This document shows positions 34,733 to 45,207 of a stretch of DNA of 59,017 nt, one piece after another. Every line of letters starts with the position of its first letter. Position 1 is the stretch's first letter. The DNA comes from Sphingomonadales bacterium. Lineage in GTDB: Bacteria > Pseudomonadota > Alphaproteobacteria > Sphingomonadales > Sphingomonadaceae. The stretch is from assembly GCA_027490095.1 (NCBI GenBank), contig JAIXYT010000010.1:1-59017 (forward strand), given 5' to 3'. The notes below the pieces were generated by a model that worked only from the letters and a program-made list of their open reading frames with translations, made no database searches and was not told the DNA's origin. The translations under genes and the position numbers were made by a program.

Positions 34733-35890
34733 TCAGATCAAGCCCATCGGCAGCCGGATCGTCGCCAGCGCCTGGGCGGCAATGCCCTCCCGGCGCCCGG
34801 TGAACCCCAGCCCCTCGGTGGTCGTCGCCTTCACGCTCAGCCGCGGGGCATGCGCGGCCAGGATGTCTCCCAGCCGCGCCAGCATCGCCGGCCGGTGCGG
34901 CCCCACCTTGGGCGCTTCGCAGATCAATGTGACATCGCAATGGAGGATGCGCCCGCCCGCGCGCGCCACCAGCCCGGCGGCATGGGCCAGGAACCTGTCG
35001 GAGGGCGCCCCCTTCCACTGCGGATCGGACGGCGGGAAATGCGTGCCGATATCGCCGTCGCCCAGCGCACCCAGGATCGCATCCGTCAGCGCATGCAGCC
35101 CGACATCGGCATCACTGTGTCCCAGAAGGCTCTCAGAATGCGGCACTTTCACGCCGCACAGCCAGACATGGTCGCCAGGCGCGAAACGGTGCACGTCAAA
35201 GCCCGAGCCCGTCAGCGTCGCCCAGTCCAGCAGCCGCTCGGCGGCTTCGAAGTCGCCCGGCAGCGTCACCTTCATCGCGCGTTCGTCTCCATCCACAAGC
35301 TGCACGGTCCCGCCGGCCGCGCGCAGGATCTCGGCATCGTCGGTCGCACCGGCGGCCGCGGCCCTGTGCGCATCGGCAAGCGCCCGAAAGCGGAAGGCCT
35401 GCGGGGTCTGCACCCGCCACAGCCGGTTCCGATCGACTTCGCCCTCGATCACGGCGTCGCCCCGCCGCAGGCTGTCCACGACCGGCAGGGCAGGGCAGGC
35501 GCCGGGCGCCGTCTCCAGCGCCGTCAGCAGCCGGGATACCAGCGCCGCGGGCACGAACGGCCGCGCCGCATCATGCACCAGCACGGCCCCGGGCGCCGCC
35601 GGCCCGTCGAGTGCCGCAAGCCCTGCCCGCACCGAATCCTGTCGGGTCGCGCCGCCGGCGATCCACGCCCCCACCGCCCGGCCCCCCACCGCCGCGCGGT
35701 AGAGACCTTCGTCCTCGGGGTTTATCACCACGCGGATGTCGCGGATCCCGGCCGCCGAAAGGCTGTCGATCGCCCAGGCGAGGATCGGCTTGCCCCCGAC
35801 GGCCCGATACTGCTTGGGCACGCTGCCCCCGCTTCGGTGGCCGCGTCCGGCAGCGACGATCAGGGCGGCTGTGTCCACGCCGGGCGCCAT
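34733..35890 (-). CDS. ispDF: Bifunctional IspD/IspF (MEP isoprenoid pathway)
   Basis: The 385-aa fusion joins two steps of the MEP pathway. Residues 1 to about 225 are IspD ([34 protein letters not shown]). The rest is IspF, with the metal ligands in [29 protein letters not shown] and [12 protein letters not shown]. The fusion is typical of alphaproteobacteria and some other groups. pncC follows 4 bases later. The ATG of MAPGVDTAA is preferred; a longer frame continues upstream without family similarity. Confidence 0.95.
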   Translation of the reverse strand: MAPGVDTAALIVAAGRGHRSGGSVPKQYRAVGGKPILAWAIDSLSAAGIRDIRVVINPEDEGLYRAAVGGRAVGAWIAGGATRQDSVRAGLAALDGPAAPGAVLVHDAARPFVPAALVSRLLTALETAPGACPALPVVDSLRRGDAVIEGEVDRNRLWRVQTPQAFRFRALADAHRAAAAGATDDAEILRAAGGTVQLVDGDERAMKVTLPGDFEAAERLLDWATLTGSGFDVHRFAPGDHVWLCGVKVPHSESLLGHSDADVGLHALTDAILGALGDGDIGTHFPPSDPQWKGAPSDRFLAHAAGLVARAGGRILHCDVTLICEAPKVGPHRPAMLARLGDILAAHAPRLSVKATTTEGLGFTGRREGIAAQALATIRLPMGLI

Positions 35891-35985
35891 AGACCCGCCG
35901 CTTGCGGCTGCCAAGGGGAGTGAAGGGTTACCCCGCTTGCGGTTCCGGCCCTGACCGCCTATGTGCGTGCCTCTTTTTTGGGCAG

Positions 35986-37005
35986 ATGATGGCACAGCTT
36001 CCCGCACTCCAGATCGGGCCGGTCACGGTCGCATCCCCGGTGATCCTCGCGCCGATGACCGGCGTGTCGGACCGGCCCTTCCGCACGCTCGTGAAGCGCT
36101 TCGGGGCGGGCCTCACCGTCACCGAGATGATCGCCTCCGAGGCCATGGTCCGTGAAACCCGCCAGTCGCTGCAGAAGGCCGCCTGGGACCCCAGCGAAGA
36201 GCCCGTCTCCATGCAGCTCGCCGGCTGCGAGCCCCGCGTGATGGCCGAGGCGGCAAAGCTCAACGAGCAGCGCGGCGCCGCCATCATCGACATCAACATG
36301 GGTTGCCCGGTCAAGAAGATCGTGAACGGGCATGCCGGCTCCCACCTGATGCGCGACCTGCCGCTGGCCGCCGGCCTCATCGAGGCAACGGTGAAGGCCG
36401 TCTCCGTGCCCGTCACGCTCAAGATGCGGATGGGCTGGTGCCACGACAGCCTGAACGCCCCCGAACTCGCCCGGATCGCCGAAGACCTGGGCGTCAAGAT
36501 GATCACCGTCCACGGCCGCACCCGCAACCAGCTCTATTCGGGCACCGCCGACTGGGCCTTCGTCGCCAGGGTGAAACAGGCGGTCAAGCTGCCCGTCATC
36601 GTCAACGGCGACATCAATTCCCCTGCCGACGCGCTGGAGGCCCTGCGCCAGTCCGGCGCGGACGGCGTGATGGTCGGCCGCGGCTCCTACGGAAAGCCAT
36701 GGCTGCTCGCGCAGGTGATGGCAGCGCTCGAAGGCCGCGCGGTTCCGGAAGCCCCAGGCCTTGCCGAACAGCGCGACCTCGTCCTCGAACATTATGACGC
36801 CATGATGGGGCTCTACGGCCACGAGCATGGCGTCGGCATCGCCCGCAAGCATCTGGGCTGGTACACCAAGGGCCTGCCGTCCTCGGCAGAATTCCGAAAC
36901 AAGGTCAACATGATCGCGAGTTCCGCTCAAGTCGTTTCGATGCTGAAGGACTTCTACGCCCACCAGCTGGACCGCGCCGCCCATCCGCTGGACGTGGCGG
37001 CGTGA
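35986..37005 (+). CDS. dusB: tRNA-dihydrouridine synthase DusB
   Basis: This 339-aa FMN enzyme reduces uridines of tRNA to dihydrouridine. It has [12 protein letters not shown], the catalytic Cys in [10 protein letters not shown], and [16 protein letters not shown]. Two ATGs in tandem could start it. It heads the classical alphaproteobacterial dusB(nifR3)-ntrBC transcript; its stop overlaps the GTG of ntrB. Confidence 0.95.
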   Translation: MMAQLPALQIGPVTVASPVILAPMTGVSDRPFRTLVKRFGAGLTVTEMIASEAMVRETRQSLQKAAWDPSEEPVSMQLAGCEPRVMAEAAKLNEQRGAAIIDINMGCPVKKIVNGHAGSHLMRDLPLAAGLIEATVKAVSVPVTLKMRMGWCHDSLNAPELARIAEDLGVKMITVHGRTRNQLYSGTADWAFVARVKQAVKLPVIVNGDINSPADALEALRQSGADGVMVGRGSYGKPWLLAQVMAALEGRAVPEAPGLAEQRDLVLEHYDAMMGLYGHEHGVGIARKHLGWYTKGLPSSAEFRNKVNMIASSAQVVSMLKDFYAHQLDRAAHPLDVAA

Positions 37006-38111
37006 CAGCCGACGCGGTCCGCGCTGCGCGACCGCGCGTCGCCCATCTTCCGCATCCGACCGACATCTGGAACGCACTTCCCGCGCCGATGCTGCTGCTC
37101 GATCCTTACGGCCATGTCGCGCTTGCCAATTCGGCCGCCGAAACATTCCTGAACATGAGCCAGCCGCAGCTGATCGAAAAGGGCTGGGAACAGCAGTTCC
37201 CCGAGGACAGTCCGGTGCGCGCGCTGGTCGACGAGGCCCGCCAGAACCGAACCGACATTGCGGCCTACGACCTCTTCATCGAATTCCTGGGCGGTCGCCG
37301 CACCCGCGCGGATGTGCTGGTCGGGCGCCTCCCGGACCGCGATGGATGGCTCGCCCTCAGCTTCCAGCCCCGCGCCGTCACCTCGCTCGTCGACCGCCAG
37401 ATGGGGCAGCAGGGGGCCGCGCGCTCGGCCACCGGGGTTGCGGCCATGCTCGCACACGAGATCAAGAACCCCCTCTCGGGGATCCGGGGTGCCGCCCAGC
37501 TCCTCGCCGAGGCCGCCGACCGCGACTCGCGGGAGCTGACCGGCCTCATCATTGCCGAGGTCGACCGCGTCCGCGCCCTCATCGACCGGATGGAGGGCTT
37601 CACCGACACCCGCCCGCCGAGCCTTGCCGAAGAGAATATCCACGCCGTCCTGGGCCATGTCCGGATGCTGGCCGAGGCCGGCTTCGGCCGCGCCGTCAGT
37701 TTTCGCGAACGCTACGACCCGTCGCTGCCGCCGGTGCTCGGCGATCGCGACGCGCTGATCCAGGCCTTCCTCAACCTCGTCAAGAATGCAGTCGAGGCCT
37801 CGCCGCCAGGTGGCACAGTCACCATCACCACGGCCTTCCGCCAGGGCTTCCGGGTCCGCGCCCACGGAACCGGGGCCCGGGTCTCGCTGCCGCTCGAGGT
37901 GTGCGTGATCGACGAAGGGGAGGGCGCGCCGGCGACGATCGCCGACCACCTGTTCGAACCCTTCGTCAGCGCCAAGCGCGGCGGCACCGGCCTCGGACTC
38001 GCGCTCGTCGCCAAGGTGGTGGGCGACCATGGCGGGATCGTCGAATATGATCGCCGCCAGGGCCGCACCGTCTTCCGCATCCTCCTGCCCCTCGCGCCCG
38101 ACGGCCGATGA
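37002..38111 (+). CDS. ntrB: Nitrogen sensor kinase NtrB
   Basis: The 369-aa soluble histidine kinase has an N-terminal PAS domain (LPAPMLLLDPYGHVALANSA), the phosphorylated His152 in LAHEIKNPLSG and a GHKL ATPase with NAVEASPPGG, DEGEGAP and GGTGLGLALVAK. It phosphorylates NtrC under nitrogen limitation under control of PII. It starts at a GTG overlapping dusB and ends in an ATGA overlap with ntrC. Confidence 0.95.
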   Translation: MTADAVRAARPRVAHLPHPTDIWNALPAPMLLLDPYGHVALANSAAETFLNMSQPQLIEKGWEQQFPEDSPVRALVDEARQNRTDIAAYDLFIEFLGGRRTRADVLVGRLPDRDGWLALSFQPRAVTSLVDRQMGQQGAARSATGVAAMLAHEIKNPLSGIRGAAQLLAEAADRDSRELTGLIIAEVDRVRALIDRMEGFTDTRPPSLAEENIHAVLGHVRMLAEAGFGRAVSFRERYDPSLPPVLGDRDALIQAFLNLVKNAVEASPPGGTVTITTAFRQGFRVRAHGTGARVSLPLEVCVIDEGEGAPATIADHLFEPFVSAKRGGTGLGLALVAKVVGDHGGIVEYDRRQGRTVFRILLPLAPDGR

Positions 38112-39577
38112 CCACTCCCGCCACTGTCATCGTCGTCGACGACGACGCCGGCATCCGCACGGTCGTTCGCCAGGCGCTGCAGCGCGCCGGCCACATGGTC
38201 CGCACCTCCGACAGCGCGGCGGGCATGTGGAAGCTCATCGAGGAAGGCGTGGGCGACGTCCTCGTCACCGACGTCCTGCTGCCGGATGCCAACGGCCTCG
38301 ACATGATCCCGCTGGTGACGGCGCGCCGGCCGGACCTGCCGGTGATCGTGATGAGCGCGCAGAACACGCTCTCCACGGCCGTCCGCGCAACCGAGCAGGG
38401 CGCCTTCGACTATCTGCCCAAACCGTTTGATCTCAATGAACTGACACGAACAGTTCAGAGCGCGATTGAAAGCGGAGCTGCAGCCCAGCAGCCCGGAAAC
38501 GGCACCGACGAGGGCGACAGCCTCCCAATGATCGGCCGCTCGCCGGCCATGCAGGATGTCTACCGCACGCTCGCCCGCGTGATCCCGACCGACCTCACGG
38601 TCATGGTGCTGGGCGAAAGCGGCACCGGCAAGGAGCTCGTCGCCCGGGCCCTGCACGATCTCGGCCCCCGCCGCACCGGCCCGATGGTCGCCATCAACAT
38701 GGCCGCCATCCCGCGCGAACTCATCGAGACCGAGCTCTTCGGCCACGAACGCGGCGCCTTCACCGGCGCCGCAAGCCGCTCGGTCGGCCGATTCGAGCAG
38801 GCCCAGGGCGGAACCCTCTTCCTCGACGAGATCGGCGACATGCCGATGGACGCGCAGACCCGCCTGCTCCGCGTCCTCCAGTCCGGCGAATACACCACCG
38901 TCGGCGGCTCCCGCGCAATGAAGGCCGATGTCCGCATCGTCGCCGCCACCCACAAGGACCTCCGTCGCCTCATCGACGCCGGCATGTTCCGCGAGGATCT
39001 CTACTACCGCCTCAATGTCGTCCCCATCCGGCTCCCTCCGCTGCGCGCCCGCCGCGCCGACATCCCCGAACTCGCCCGCCACTTCCTCGATCGCGCCGCC
39101 GCCGAAGGCCTACCCCGCAAGACCCTCGATGCAAGCGCGGTTGCCTGGCTCATGGAACAGAGCTGGCCCGGCAACGTCCGCGAGCTCGAAAATGCCATGC
39201 GCCGCCTCGCAGCCCTCGCGCGCGACGAGCAGGTCACCGCCGCCGTCGCCGAACTCTGGATCGACCGCGTCGACTCCACCCTGCCGGACTCCGCCGACAG
39301 CAAGGCCGCACCGGTCGCAATCGGGGCCGCGTCGCTCGAGGCCGTCGTCGCCCAATGGCTCGATCGCCATGTCGCCCAGTCACCGGCCCTGCCCGAAGAC
39401 GGCCTCTACGACCGCCTCCTCGCCGAATTCGAGCGTCCGCTCCTCGAAACCGCCCTCCTGGTCACGCGCGGCAACCAGCTGAAGGCCGCGAAGATGCTCG
39501 GCGTCAACCGCAACACGCTGCGCAAGATGCTCGCCCAGCGCAACGTCGAACCACAGACCGGCCGTCGCTCGACCTGA
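38108..39577 (+). CDS. ntrC: Nitrogen regulator NtrC (sigma-54 activator)
   Basis: The 489-aa response regulator has a receiver with phospho-acceptor Asp55, an AAA+ domain with Walker A GESGTGKE (about 169-176) and the sigma-54 contact loop GAFTGA (216-221), and a C-terminal Fis-type helix-turn-helix (KAAKMLGVNRNTLRKML). It activates nitrogen-assimilation genes when phosphorylated by NtrB. Eighty-six bases separate it from ntrY; they hold no recognised promoter. Confidence 0.96.
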   Translation: MTTPATVIVVDDDAGIRTVVRQALQRAGHMVRTSDSAAGMWKLIEEGVGDVLVTDVLLPDANGLDMIPLVTARRPDLPVIVMSAQNTLSTAVRATEQGAFDYLPKPFDLNELTRTVQSAIESGAAAQQPGNGTDEGDSLPMIGRSPAMQDVYRTLARVIPTDLTVMVLGESGTGKELVARALHDLGPRRTGPMVAINMAAIPRELIETELFGHERGAFTGAASRSVGRFEQAQGGTLFLDEIGDMPMDAQTRLLRVLQSGEYTTVGGSRAMKADVRIVAATHKDLRRLIDAGMFREDLYYRLNVVPIRLPPLRARRADIPELARHFLDRAAAEGLPRKTLDASAVAWLMEQSWPGNVRELENAMRRLAALARDEQVTAAVAELWIDRVDSTLPDSADSKAAPVAIGAASLEAVVAQWLDRHVAQSPALPEDGLYDRLLAEFERPLLETALLVTRGNQLKAAKMLGVNRNTLRKMLAQRNVEPQTGRRST

Positions 39578-39663
39578 CGGTCGGGCAGGGAATAGTCGCA
39601 ATCGCGTCACGCTGTGTGCGGATCTGTGTTCCACAAGACACGCTGCTCTGCTACCAGCCGGCA

Positions 39664-41943
39664 ATGCCCACAACGGCCGGAGGACCCTTGAGCCAGCGCG
39701 CAGCAGTCCGCCTGCGTCTCGCGCGCCGCCGCTTCGGCCGCTGGGCTGCCAACCCCGATCATTTCCCGGGCCTCGAAATCGGCTTCGCAGCCGTCGCCGT
39801 CGTGGTCGGCCTCGCCTCCTACGCCGTGCTGACAGGCCAGCGCGCGCCCGCCGAAGGCTTCTCGCCCCAGTCGGTCACGCTGCTCCTCGTCGCCAACCTC
39901 CTGCCCCTCCTCGCGCTGCTCACCCTCATCGCCCGCCGCGTTGCGATCCTCATCGCCAACCGCCGTGCCGGGCGCGCCGGGGCCCAGCTCCACGTCCGCC
40001 TCGTCGCGCTCTTCGCAGCACTCGCGGCCGCGCCCACGATCCTTGTCGTCGTCTTCGCCTCGCTCCTCTTCCAGTTCGGCGTCCAGTTCTGGTTCTCCGA
40101 TCGCGCGAAAACCGTGCTCGACAATGCCGATCGCGTCGCCCAGGCCTATGTCCAGGAAAACAAAAGCCGAATTCTCGACGACATCGTCGCCATGGGCCAG
40201 GACGTGTCGAAATACTCGGCCGATTTCGGCATCGGCACGCCGGCCTTCCGCCAGGGGCTCGAGCTTCAGGTCGAATATCGCGGCCTGTCCGAAGCCGCAG
40301 TCTTCCGTGCAACCTCCCGCGGTCCGGCAATCGTCGTCGCCGTCTCCCTCGATGCGCCGCCGCTCGCCGAACGCACCGCCCGCCTCGATCTCGGCAGCAT
40401 CCGTCCGGGCGAGGCCGTCGCCGTCGCCTCCGCGCGCGACCGGGTCGAGGCCGTCGTCCGCCTCACCACGCCCCAGCCCCTCTTCGTCTACACCAGCCGC
40501 AAGGTCGAGCCCCGGGTCCTCGAACAGGTTGCGCGCACCCAGACCGCCCTGTCCGACTACCAGGCCCTCACCGAACGCTCGCGGGCGCTGCAATGGCGCT
40601 TCAACCTGATCCTCCTCGTCGTCTCCCTGCTCGTCGTCGCAGTCGCCATCTGGTTCGCGATCCTGCTCGCCTCTCGCATCGTAGAGCCCATCGGCGCCCT
40701 TTCCGAAGCCGCCGAGCGGGTGGGGGAGGGCGACCTCGACGCCCGGGTCAACCCGCAAGGCGCCGGCGACGAGATCGGCGCGCTCGCCCGCAGCTTCAAC
40801 CGGATGACGGCCCAGCTCAAGGCCCAGCAACAGGCACTCATCAGCGCGACCACCCAGTCCGAACAGCGCAGCCGCTTCATCGAGGCGGTCCTGTCCGGCG
40901 TGTCCGCCGGCGTGCTGTCGATCGATTCCAGCGGGGTCATCCGGCTCGCCAACGCCCGGGCCGAGGCGCTGCTCGATTGCGGGCCCCAGGGGCTCGTCGG
41001 GCGCGCCCTTGCCGAGGCCGTGCCCGAATTCGAAACCCTCCTCGACATCGCCCGGTCCGAAGGGATCGCCGCAGCCGAAGTCAGCCGCCAGCGCCCGCAT
41101 GGGCGCACGGCAACCGACACGCAGACGCTGGCCGTGCGCCTCACCGCCGATGCCGGCCAGGGCCGCAGCAACTACATCCTCACCTTCGACGACATCTCCC
41201 AGCAGCTGTCCGACCAGCGCCGCGCCGCCTGGTCCGATGTCGCCCGCCGAATCGCCCACGAGATCAAGAACCCGCTCACGCCGATCGTCCTGTCGGCCGA
41301 GCGGCTTAAGCGCCGCTTCGGCGCAGACCTCGTCGAAGGCGACCGCTCCGTCTTCGATGGCCTCACCGACACCATCATCCGCCAGGTCGGCGACCTCAGG
41401 CGCATGGTCGACGAATTCTCCGCCTTCGCCCGCATGCCGACCCCGACCTTCCGGACGGAGAACCTCGCCGAGATCGCCCGCCAGGCCATGTTCCTGGCCG
41501 AAGTGGCGACCCCGAATGTCCGCTTCCGCCTGCAGCTCGAAGAATCGCTGCCCCCCTTCGTCTGCGATCGCCGCCAGATCGGCCAGGCTTTCACGAACCT
41601 TCTCAAGAATGCCGTCGAAGCTATTGCTGGAAAAGGCGAAAATGCCGATGGCGAAATCATCGTCTCGCTCGTCCAGCGCGGGGACCAGCTGGTGGCGGAA
41701 ATCGCCGACACCGGGTGCGGTGTCCCGCCGGACCTGCGCGACCGCCTGTTCGAGCCCTATGTCACCACCCGGCAGCGCGGCACAGGCCTCGGCCTCGCCA
41801 TCGTCAAGCGCATCGTCGAGGACCACAACGGCAGGCTTGCGCTCCTCGACCGTCCCGAGGGCGGTGCGATCGTCCGCATGGAATTCGATCTCGTCGCCAA
41901 CCACAGCCTCCTGCCCGTCCCCGAAACCGAACAGGTACCCTAG
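39664..41943 (+). CDS. ntrY: Membrane histidine kinase NtrY
   Basis: The 759-aa protein has several membrane helices in the first 150 residues, a periplasmic sensor region, a further helix (NLILLVVSLLVVAVAIWFAI), a HAMP segment, a PAS domain and a kinase core with the His in IAHEIKNPLTPIVLSAER and NAVEAIAG...GTGLGLAIVKRIVEDH. It senses nitrogen or redox state and phosphorylates NtrX. The tag-atg junction with ntrX leaves no gap. Confidence 0.95.
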   Translation: MPTTAGGPLSQRAAVRLRLARRRFGRWAANPDHFPGLEIGFAAVAVVVGLASYAVLTGQRAPAEGFSPQSVTLLLVANLLPLLALLTLIARRVAILIANRRAGRAGAQLHVRLVALFAALAAAPTILVVVFASLLFQFGVQFWFSDRAKTVLDNADRVAQAYVQENKSRILDDIVAMGQDVSKYSADFGIGTPAFRQGLELQVEYRGLSEAAVFRATSRGPAIVVAVSLDAPPLAERTARLDLGSIRPGEAVAVASARDRVEAVVRLTTPQPLFVYTSRKVEPRVLEQVARTQTALSDYQALTERSRALQWRFNLILLVVSLLVVAVAIWFAILLASRIVEPIGALSEAAERVGEGDLDARVNPQGAGDEIGALARSFNRMTAQLKAQQQALISATTQSEQRSRFIEAVLSGVSAGVLSIDSSGVIRLANARAEALLDCGPQGLVGRALAEAVPEFETLLDIARSEGIAAAEVSRQRPHGRTATDTQTLAVRLTADAGQGRSNYILTFDDISQQLSDQRRAAWSDVARRIAHEIKNPLTPIVLSAERLKRRFGADLVEGDRSVFDGLTDTIIRQVGDLRRMVDEFSAFARMPTPTFRTENLAEIARQAMFLAEVATPNVRFRLQLEESLPPFVCDRRQIGQAFTNLLKNAVEAIAGKGENADGEIIVSLVQRGDQLVAEIADTGCGVPPDLRDRLFEPYVTTRQRGTGLGLAIVKRIVEDHNGRLALLDRPEGGAIVRMEFDLVANHSLLPVPETEQVP

Positions 41944-43338
41944 ATGCCGCTCGACATTCTCGTTGTTGACGATGAAGCCGATATCCGCAGCCTGATCGCG
42001 GGCGTCCTGGAGGACGAGGGCTATCGCCCCCGAACGGCAGCCGACAGCGACGCCACACTCGCCGCGCTTGCCGAACGGCGCCCCGCGCTCCTCATCCTCG
42101 ACATCTGGCTTCAGGGATCCCGCCTCGACGGCCTCGAACTGCTGGATGTGGTCAAGGCCAAGGATCCGGGGCTGCCCGTCCTCATCATTTCGGGTCACGG
42201 CAACCTCGACACGGCGGTCGCAGCCATCAAGCGCGGCGCATGGGACTTCATCGAAAAGCCCTTCCAGGCCGATCAGCTGCTCATCGCAGTCGCCCGCGCA
42301 ACCGAAACCGAGCGCCTGCGCCGCGAGGTCGACGAGCTCCGCAGCCTCGCCGGCCTCGAGAATGAACTCACCGGCGCCAGCCAGATGATCAACGCCGTCC
42401 GCGCCACCATCAAGCGCGTCGGCGCCACCGGCAGCCGGGTGCTGATCCAGGGGCCGGCCGGCTCGGGCAAGGAGGTCGCTGCCCGCCTGCTCCACCGCTG
42501 GTCCACCCGGGCCGAACGCCCCTTCGTCGTCGTCGCCGCCGCCCGCATGGAGCCCGAGCGCGTGGAGGAAGAGCTGTTCGGGGAAGAGCAGGGCGGCGAA
42601 CTCATCCGTCCGGGCCTGCTGGAGGTGGCCGACGGCGGAACCCTCTTCATCGACGAAGTGGCCGACATGCCGCTCACCACCCAGGCCAAGATCCTGCGCG
42701 TGCTCACCGACCAGAGCTTCCAGCGCGTCGGCGGCACCCGCGCCGTGAAGGTCGACGTCCGGGTGGTGTCCGCCACCGCCCGGGACCTGTCGGTCGAGAT
42801 CCAGGCCGGCCGCTTCCGCGAGGACCTCTACTACCGGCTGAACGTCGTGCCCGTCCGTCTGCCCCCGCTCGCCGAGCGGCGCGAGGACATCCCGCACCTC
42901 GCCGAATATTTCCTCGCCCGGCTCGCCGCCGAGCGCCGCGTGAAGACCCCCACCATCACGCCCGATGCGATCGCGGCGCTGCAGGCCTTCGCCTGGCCCG
43001 GCAATGTCCGCCAGCTTCGCAACATCGTCGAACGCACGCTGATCCTGGCGCCTTCCAACACGACCGACCGGATCGACCTCGAACATCTGCCCCCCGAACT
43101 CACCGCCGAACCGGCCCGCCTGCTGCCGGACCAGGCAGCCCGCTCGATCATGGGCACGCCCCTGCGCGAAGCCCGCGAAGCCTTCGAGCGCGAGTATCTG
43201 AAGGTCCAGATCCGCCGCTTTTCGGGCAACATCTCCCGCACGGCCGCCTTCATCGGGATGGAGCGTTCGGCGCTGCACCGGAAGCTGAAGGCGCTCGGGA
43301 TCGCCGAAAACGATCGCGACGAAGGGGAGGGCGGCTGA
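41944..43338 (+). CDS. ntrX: Response regulator NtrX lacking the GAFTGA loop
   Basis: The 464-aa regulator has a receiver domain with Asp53, an AAA+ domain with Walker A GPAGSGKE (about 170-177) and [12 protein letters not shown], and a C-terminal Fis-type helix-turn-helix. Where NtrC has GAFTGA, NtrX reads [19 protein letters not shown], so the loop that contacts sigma-54 is absent. It likely controls respiration, nitrogen and envelope genes without sigma-54. The usual downstream trkA of related clusters is missing here; hfq follows. Confidence 0.94.
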   Translation: MPLDILVVDDEADIRSLIAGVLEDEGYRPRTAADSDATLAALAERRPALLILDIWLQGSRLDGLELLDVVKAKDPGLPVLIISGHGNLDTAVAAIKRGAWDFIEKPFQADQLLIAVARATETERLRREVDELRSLAGLENELTGASQMINAVRATIKRVGATGSRVLIQGPAGSGKEVAARLLHRWSTRAERPFVVVAAARMEPERVEEELFGEEQGGELIRPGLLEVADGGTLFIDEVADMPLTTQAKILRVLTDQSFQRVGGTRAVKVDVRVVSATARDLSVEIQAGRFREDLYYRLNVVPVRLPPLAERREDIPHLAEYFLARLAAERRVKTPTITPDAIAALQAFAWPGNVRQLRNIVERTLILAPSNTTDRIDLEHLPPELTAEPARLLPDQAARSIMGTPLREAREAFEREYLKVQIRRFSGNISRTAAFIGMERSALHRKLKALGIAENDRDEGEGG

Positions 43339-43427
43339 CCGGCGCATCGGCCGGCAACCGGAGCGCCCGGGTCCACCCGGTCGACACCGATGCCGGTCAA
43401 TCTGCACATATTCGGCAATTCCGGTGG

Positions 43428-43456
43428 TTGTGCAGTGCGGAAAGGCCGCTTACATC
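43428..43456 (+). promoter_or_regulatory. Candidate hfq promoter
   Basis: TTGTGC (43428-43433) and TACATC (43451-43456) are 17 bases apart, about 95 bases before hfq in the 212-base gap after ntrX. Both boxes deviate from consensus and the call is weak. The rest of the gap shows nothing else recognisable. Confidence 0.25.
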
Positions 43457-43550
43457 GAGGCATGGGGTGGGCAGGTGCCCATCGGCCGACACCGGGCAAC
43501 GGTGCGGGCGCGGGTGCCACAGCCCGCCAAGACCTGAGAAGGCAAGAGGG

Positions 43551-43817
43551 ATGGCCGAGAAGGCAAAGGCGAACGACAAGGCGAACAACCTGCAGGACGT
43601 GTTCCTGAATGCGGTTCGCAAGCAGAAGATTCCCGTGACGATGTTCCTCGTCAACGGCGTGAAGCTCCAGGGCGTGATCACCTGGTTCGACAATTTCTCG
43701 GTTCTTCTCCGTCGCGACGGGCATTCGCAGCTGGTCTACAAGCATGCGATCTCGACCGTGATGCCGGCAGCGCCGGTTCAGCTGTTCGACCCGGAAAAGG
43801 GCGAAGACGACGATTGA
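43551..43817 (+). CDS. hfq: RNA chaperone Hfq
   Basis: The 88-aa Sm-like protein has the two Sm motifs: [20 protein letters not shown] and [11 protein letters not shown] (with the KH pair that binds uridine-rich RNA ends). It forms hexamers that pair small RNAs with mRNAs. The short acidic C-terminus (EKGEDDD) is typical of alphaproteobacteria. hflX follows at 31 bases. Confidence 0.97.
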   Translation: MAEKAKANDKANNLQDVFLNAVRKQKIPVTMFLVNGVKLQGVITWFDNFSVLLRRDGHSQLVYKHAISTVMPAAPVQLFDPEKGEDDD

Positions 43818-43848
43818 GTGGCCGGAGACTGCAGGAGCAACGGGACTG

Positions 43849-45207
43849 ATGTCAGAGACGAACACGCCGGAAATCGACCGGCGGGGGTTCGACCAGATGT
43901 CGGGAACCAGCTTCGGGGCGCCGGCCATGGTCGTGCACCCCGTGCTTCCGGGAAGGCCCAGTGCCGAAAGCCGGTCGCCGGAAGCCAAACTCGATGAAAT
44001 CGAAGGCCTCGCAGCCGCCATCCGCCTGGATGTTCGCGGCCGGGAGCTTGTTCGCCTGCGCACCATGTCGCCGGCGACCCTGCTCGGCAAGGGCCAGCTC
44101 GAACGGCTTGCCGCCGACGTCCAGGCCCATGCAGCCGAGGTCGTCATCGTCGACGCGGCCATCACGCCCATCCAGCAGAAGAATCTGGAAAAGGCGCTGA
44201 AGGCCAAGGTCATCGACCGGACCGGCCTCATCCTCGAAATCTTCGGCGAACGCGCCGCCACCGCCGAAGGCCGGCTCCAGGTGGAGCTTGCCCACCTCGA
44301 GTATCAGGCCGGGCGCCTGGTGCGCAGCTGGACCCACCTCGAACGCCAGCGCGGCGGCTTCGGCTTCTTGGGGGGCCCCGGCGAACCCCAGATCGAAACC
44401 GACCGTCGCCTGCTGCGCGACCGCATCTCGCGCCTCAAGAAGGAGCTCGAGGCGGTGCGCCGCACCCGCACGCTCCACCGGGCCCGGCGCCAGCGCACAC
44501 CCAATCCCGTGATTGCCCTCGTCGGCTATACAAACGCCGGAAAATCCACGCTTTTCAATCGCCTGACCGGTGCCGAAGTGATGGCGAAGGACCTGCTGTT
44601 CGCAACGCTCGACCCGACGATGCGGGCCATCCACCTGCCCGGCGCCCATTCGTCAAGTGGGGGCCCCGCTGGCACAAAGGTGATTCTCTCCGACACCGTC
44701 GGCTTCATCTCCGATCTTCCGACCGAACTGGTCGCCGCCTTCCGGGCCACTCTCGAAGAGGTGATCGAGGCGGATCTGCTGGTCCATGTCCGCGATCTCT
44801 CCCACCCCGACACCGAGGCGCAGGCCGCCGACGTCGAGGGGATCCTGCGGTCGCTCGGGGTTCTCGAAGGGGAAGGGCGCGTGCCCATCATCGAGGCACT
44901 GAACAAGGCCGACAAGCTCGACCCCGAGATCCACGAGGCCGCCGTGGAGCGTGCCGAGCGGGACCCGGACGTCATCCTGGTCTCGGCGCTGACAGGGGAG
45001 GGGATCCCCCGGCTGAAAGCCCTTCTGGCCGAGCGGCTGCAGGGCCCTGGAACGCTTCAGACCCTGAAGCTGCATCCGTCCGACGGGCGCCGCCTCGCCT
45101 GGCTCCACGCCAATGGAGAGGTCATCAGCCAGGCCGACAAGGGCGGGCAGATCGAAGTCCAGGTCCGGCTCGAACCCGATGCGGAACGGCGCTTCCGCGC
45201 CCTCTAG
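43849..45207 (+). CDS. hflX: Ribosome-associated GTPase HflX
   Basis: The 452-aa GTPase has an N-terminal HflX domain (TLLGKGQLERLA) and a coiled-coil linker with GGFGFLGGPGEPQIETDRR. The G domain follows with GYTNAGKST, DTVGFISDLP and NKAD. It splits stalled ribosomes, notably after heat stress. The hfq-hflX pair is conserved. Its stop overlaps the convergent mazG stop. Confidence 0.96.
   Translation: MSETNTPEIDRRGFDQMSGTSFGAPAMVVHPVLPGRPSAESRSPEAKLDEIEGLAAAIRLDVRGRELVRLRTMSPATLLGKGQLERLAADVQAHAAEVVIVDAAITPIQQKNLEKALKAKVIDRTGLILEIFGERAATAEGRLQVELAHLEYQAGRLVRSWTHLERQRGGFGFLGGPGEPQIETDRRLLRDRISRLKKELEAVRRTRTLHRARRQRTPNPVIALVGYTNAGKSTLFNRLTGAEVMAKDLLFATLDPTMRAIHLPGAHSSSGGPAGTKVILSDTVGFISDLPTELVAAFRATLEEVIEADLLVHVRDLSHPDTEAQAADVEGILRSLGVLEGEGRVPIIEALNKADKLDPEIHEAAVERAERDPDVILVSALTGEGIPRLKALLAERLQGPGTLQTLKLHPSDGRRLAWLHANGEVISQADKGGQIEVQVRLEPDAERRFRAL

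Noticed and set aside
39607-43407. A 1266-codon open frame on the minus strand
   Set aside because: It is antisense to ntrY and ntrX, which are intact and conserved; the same stop-poor artefact.
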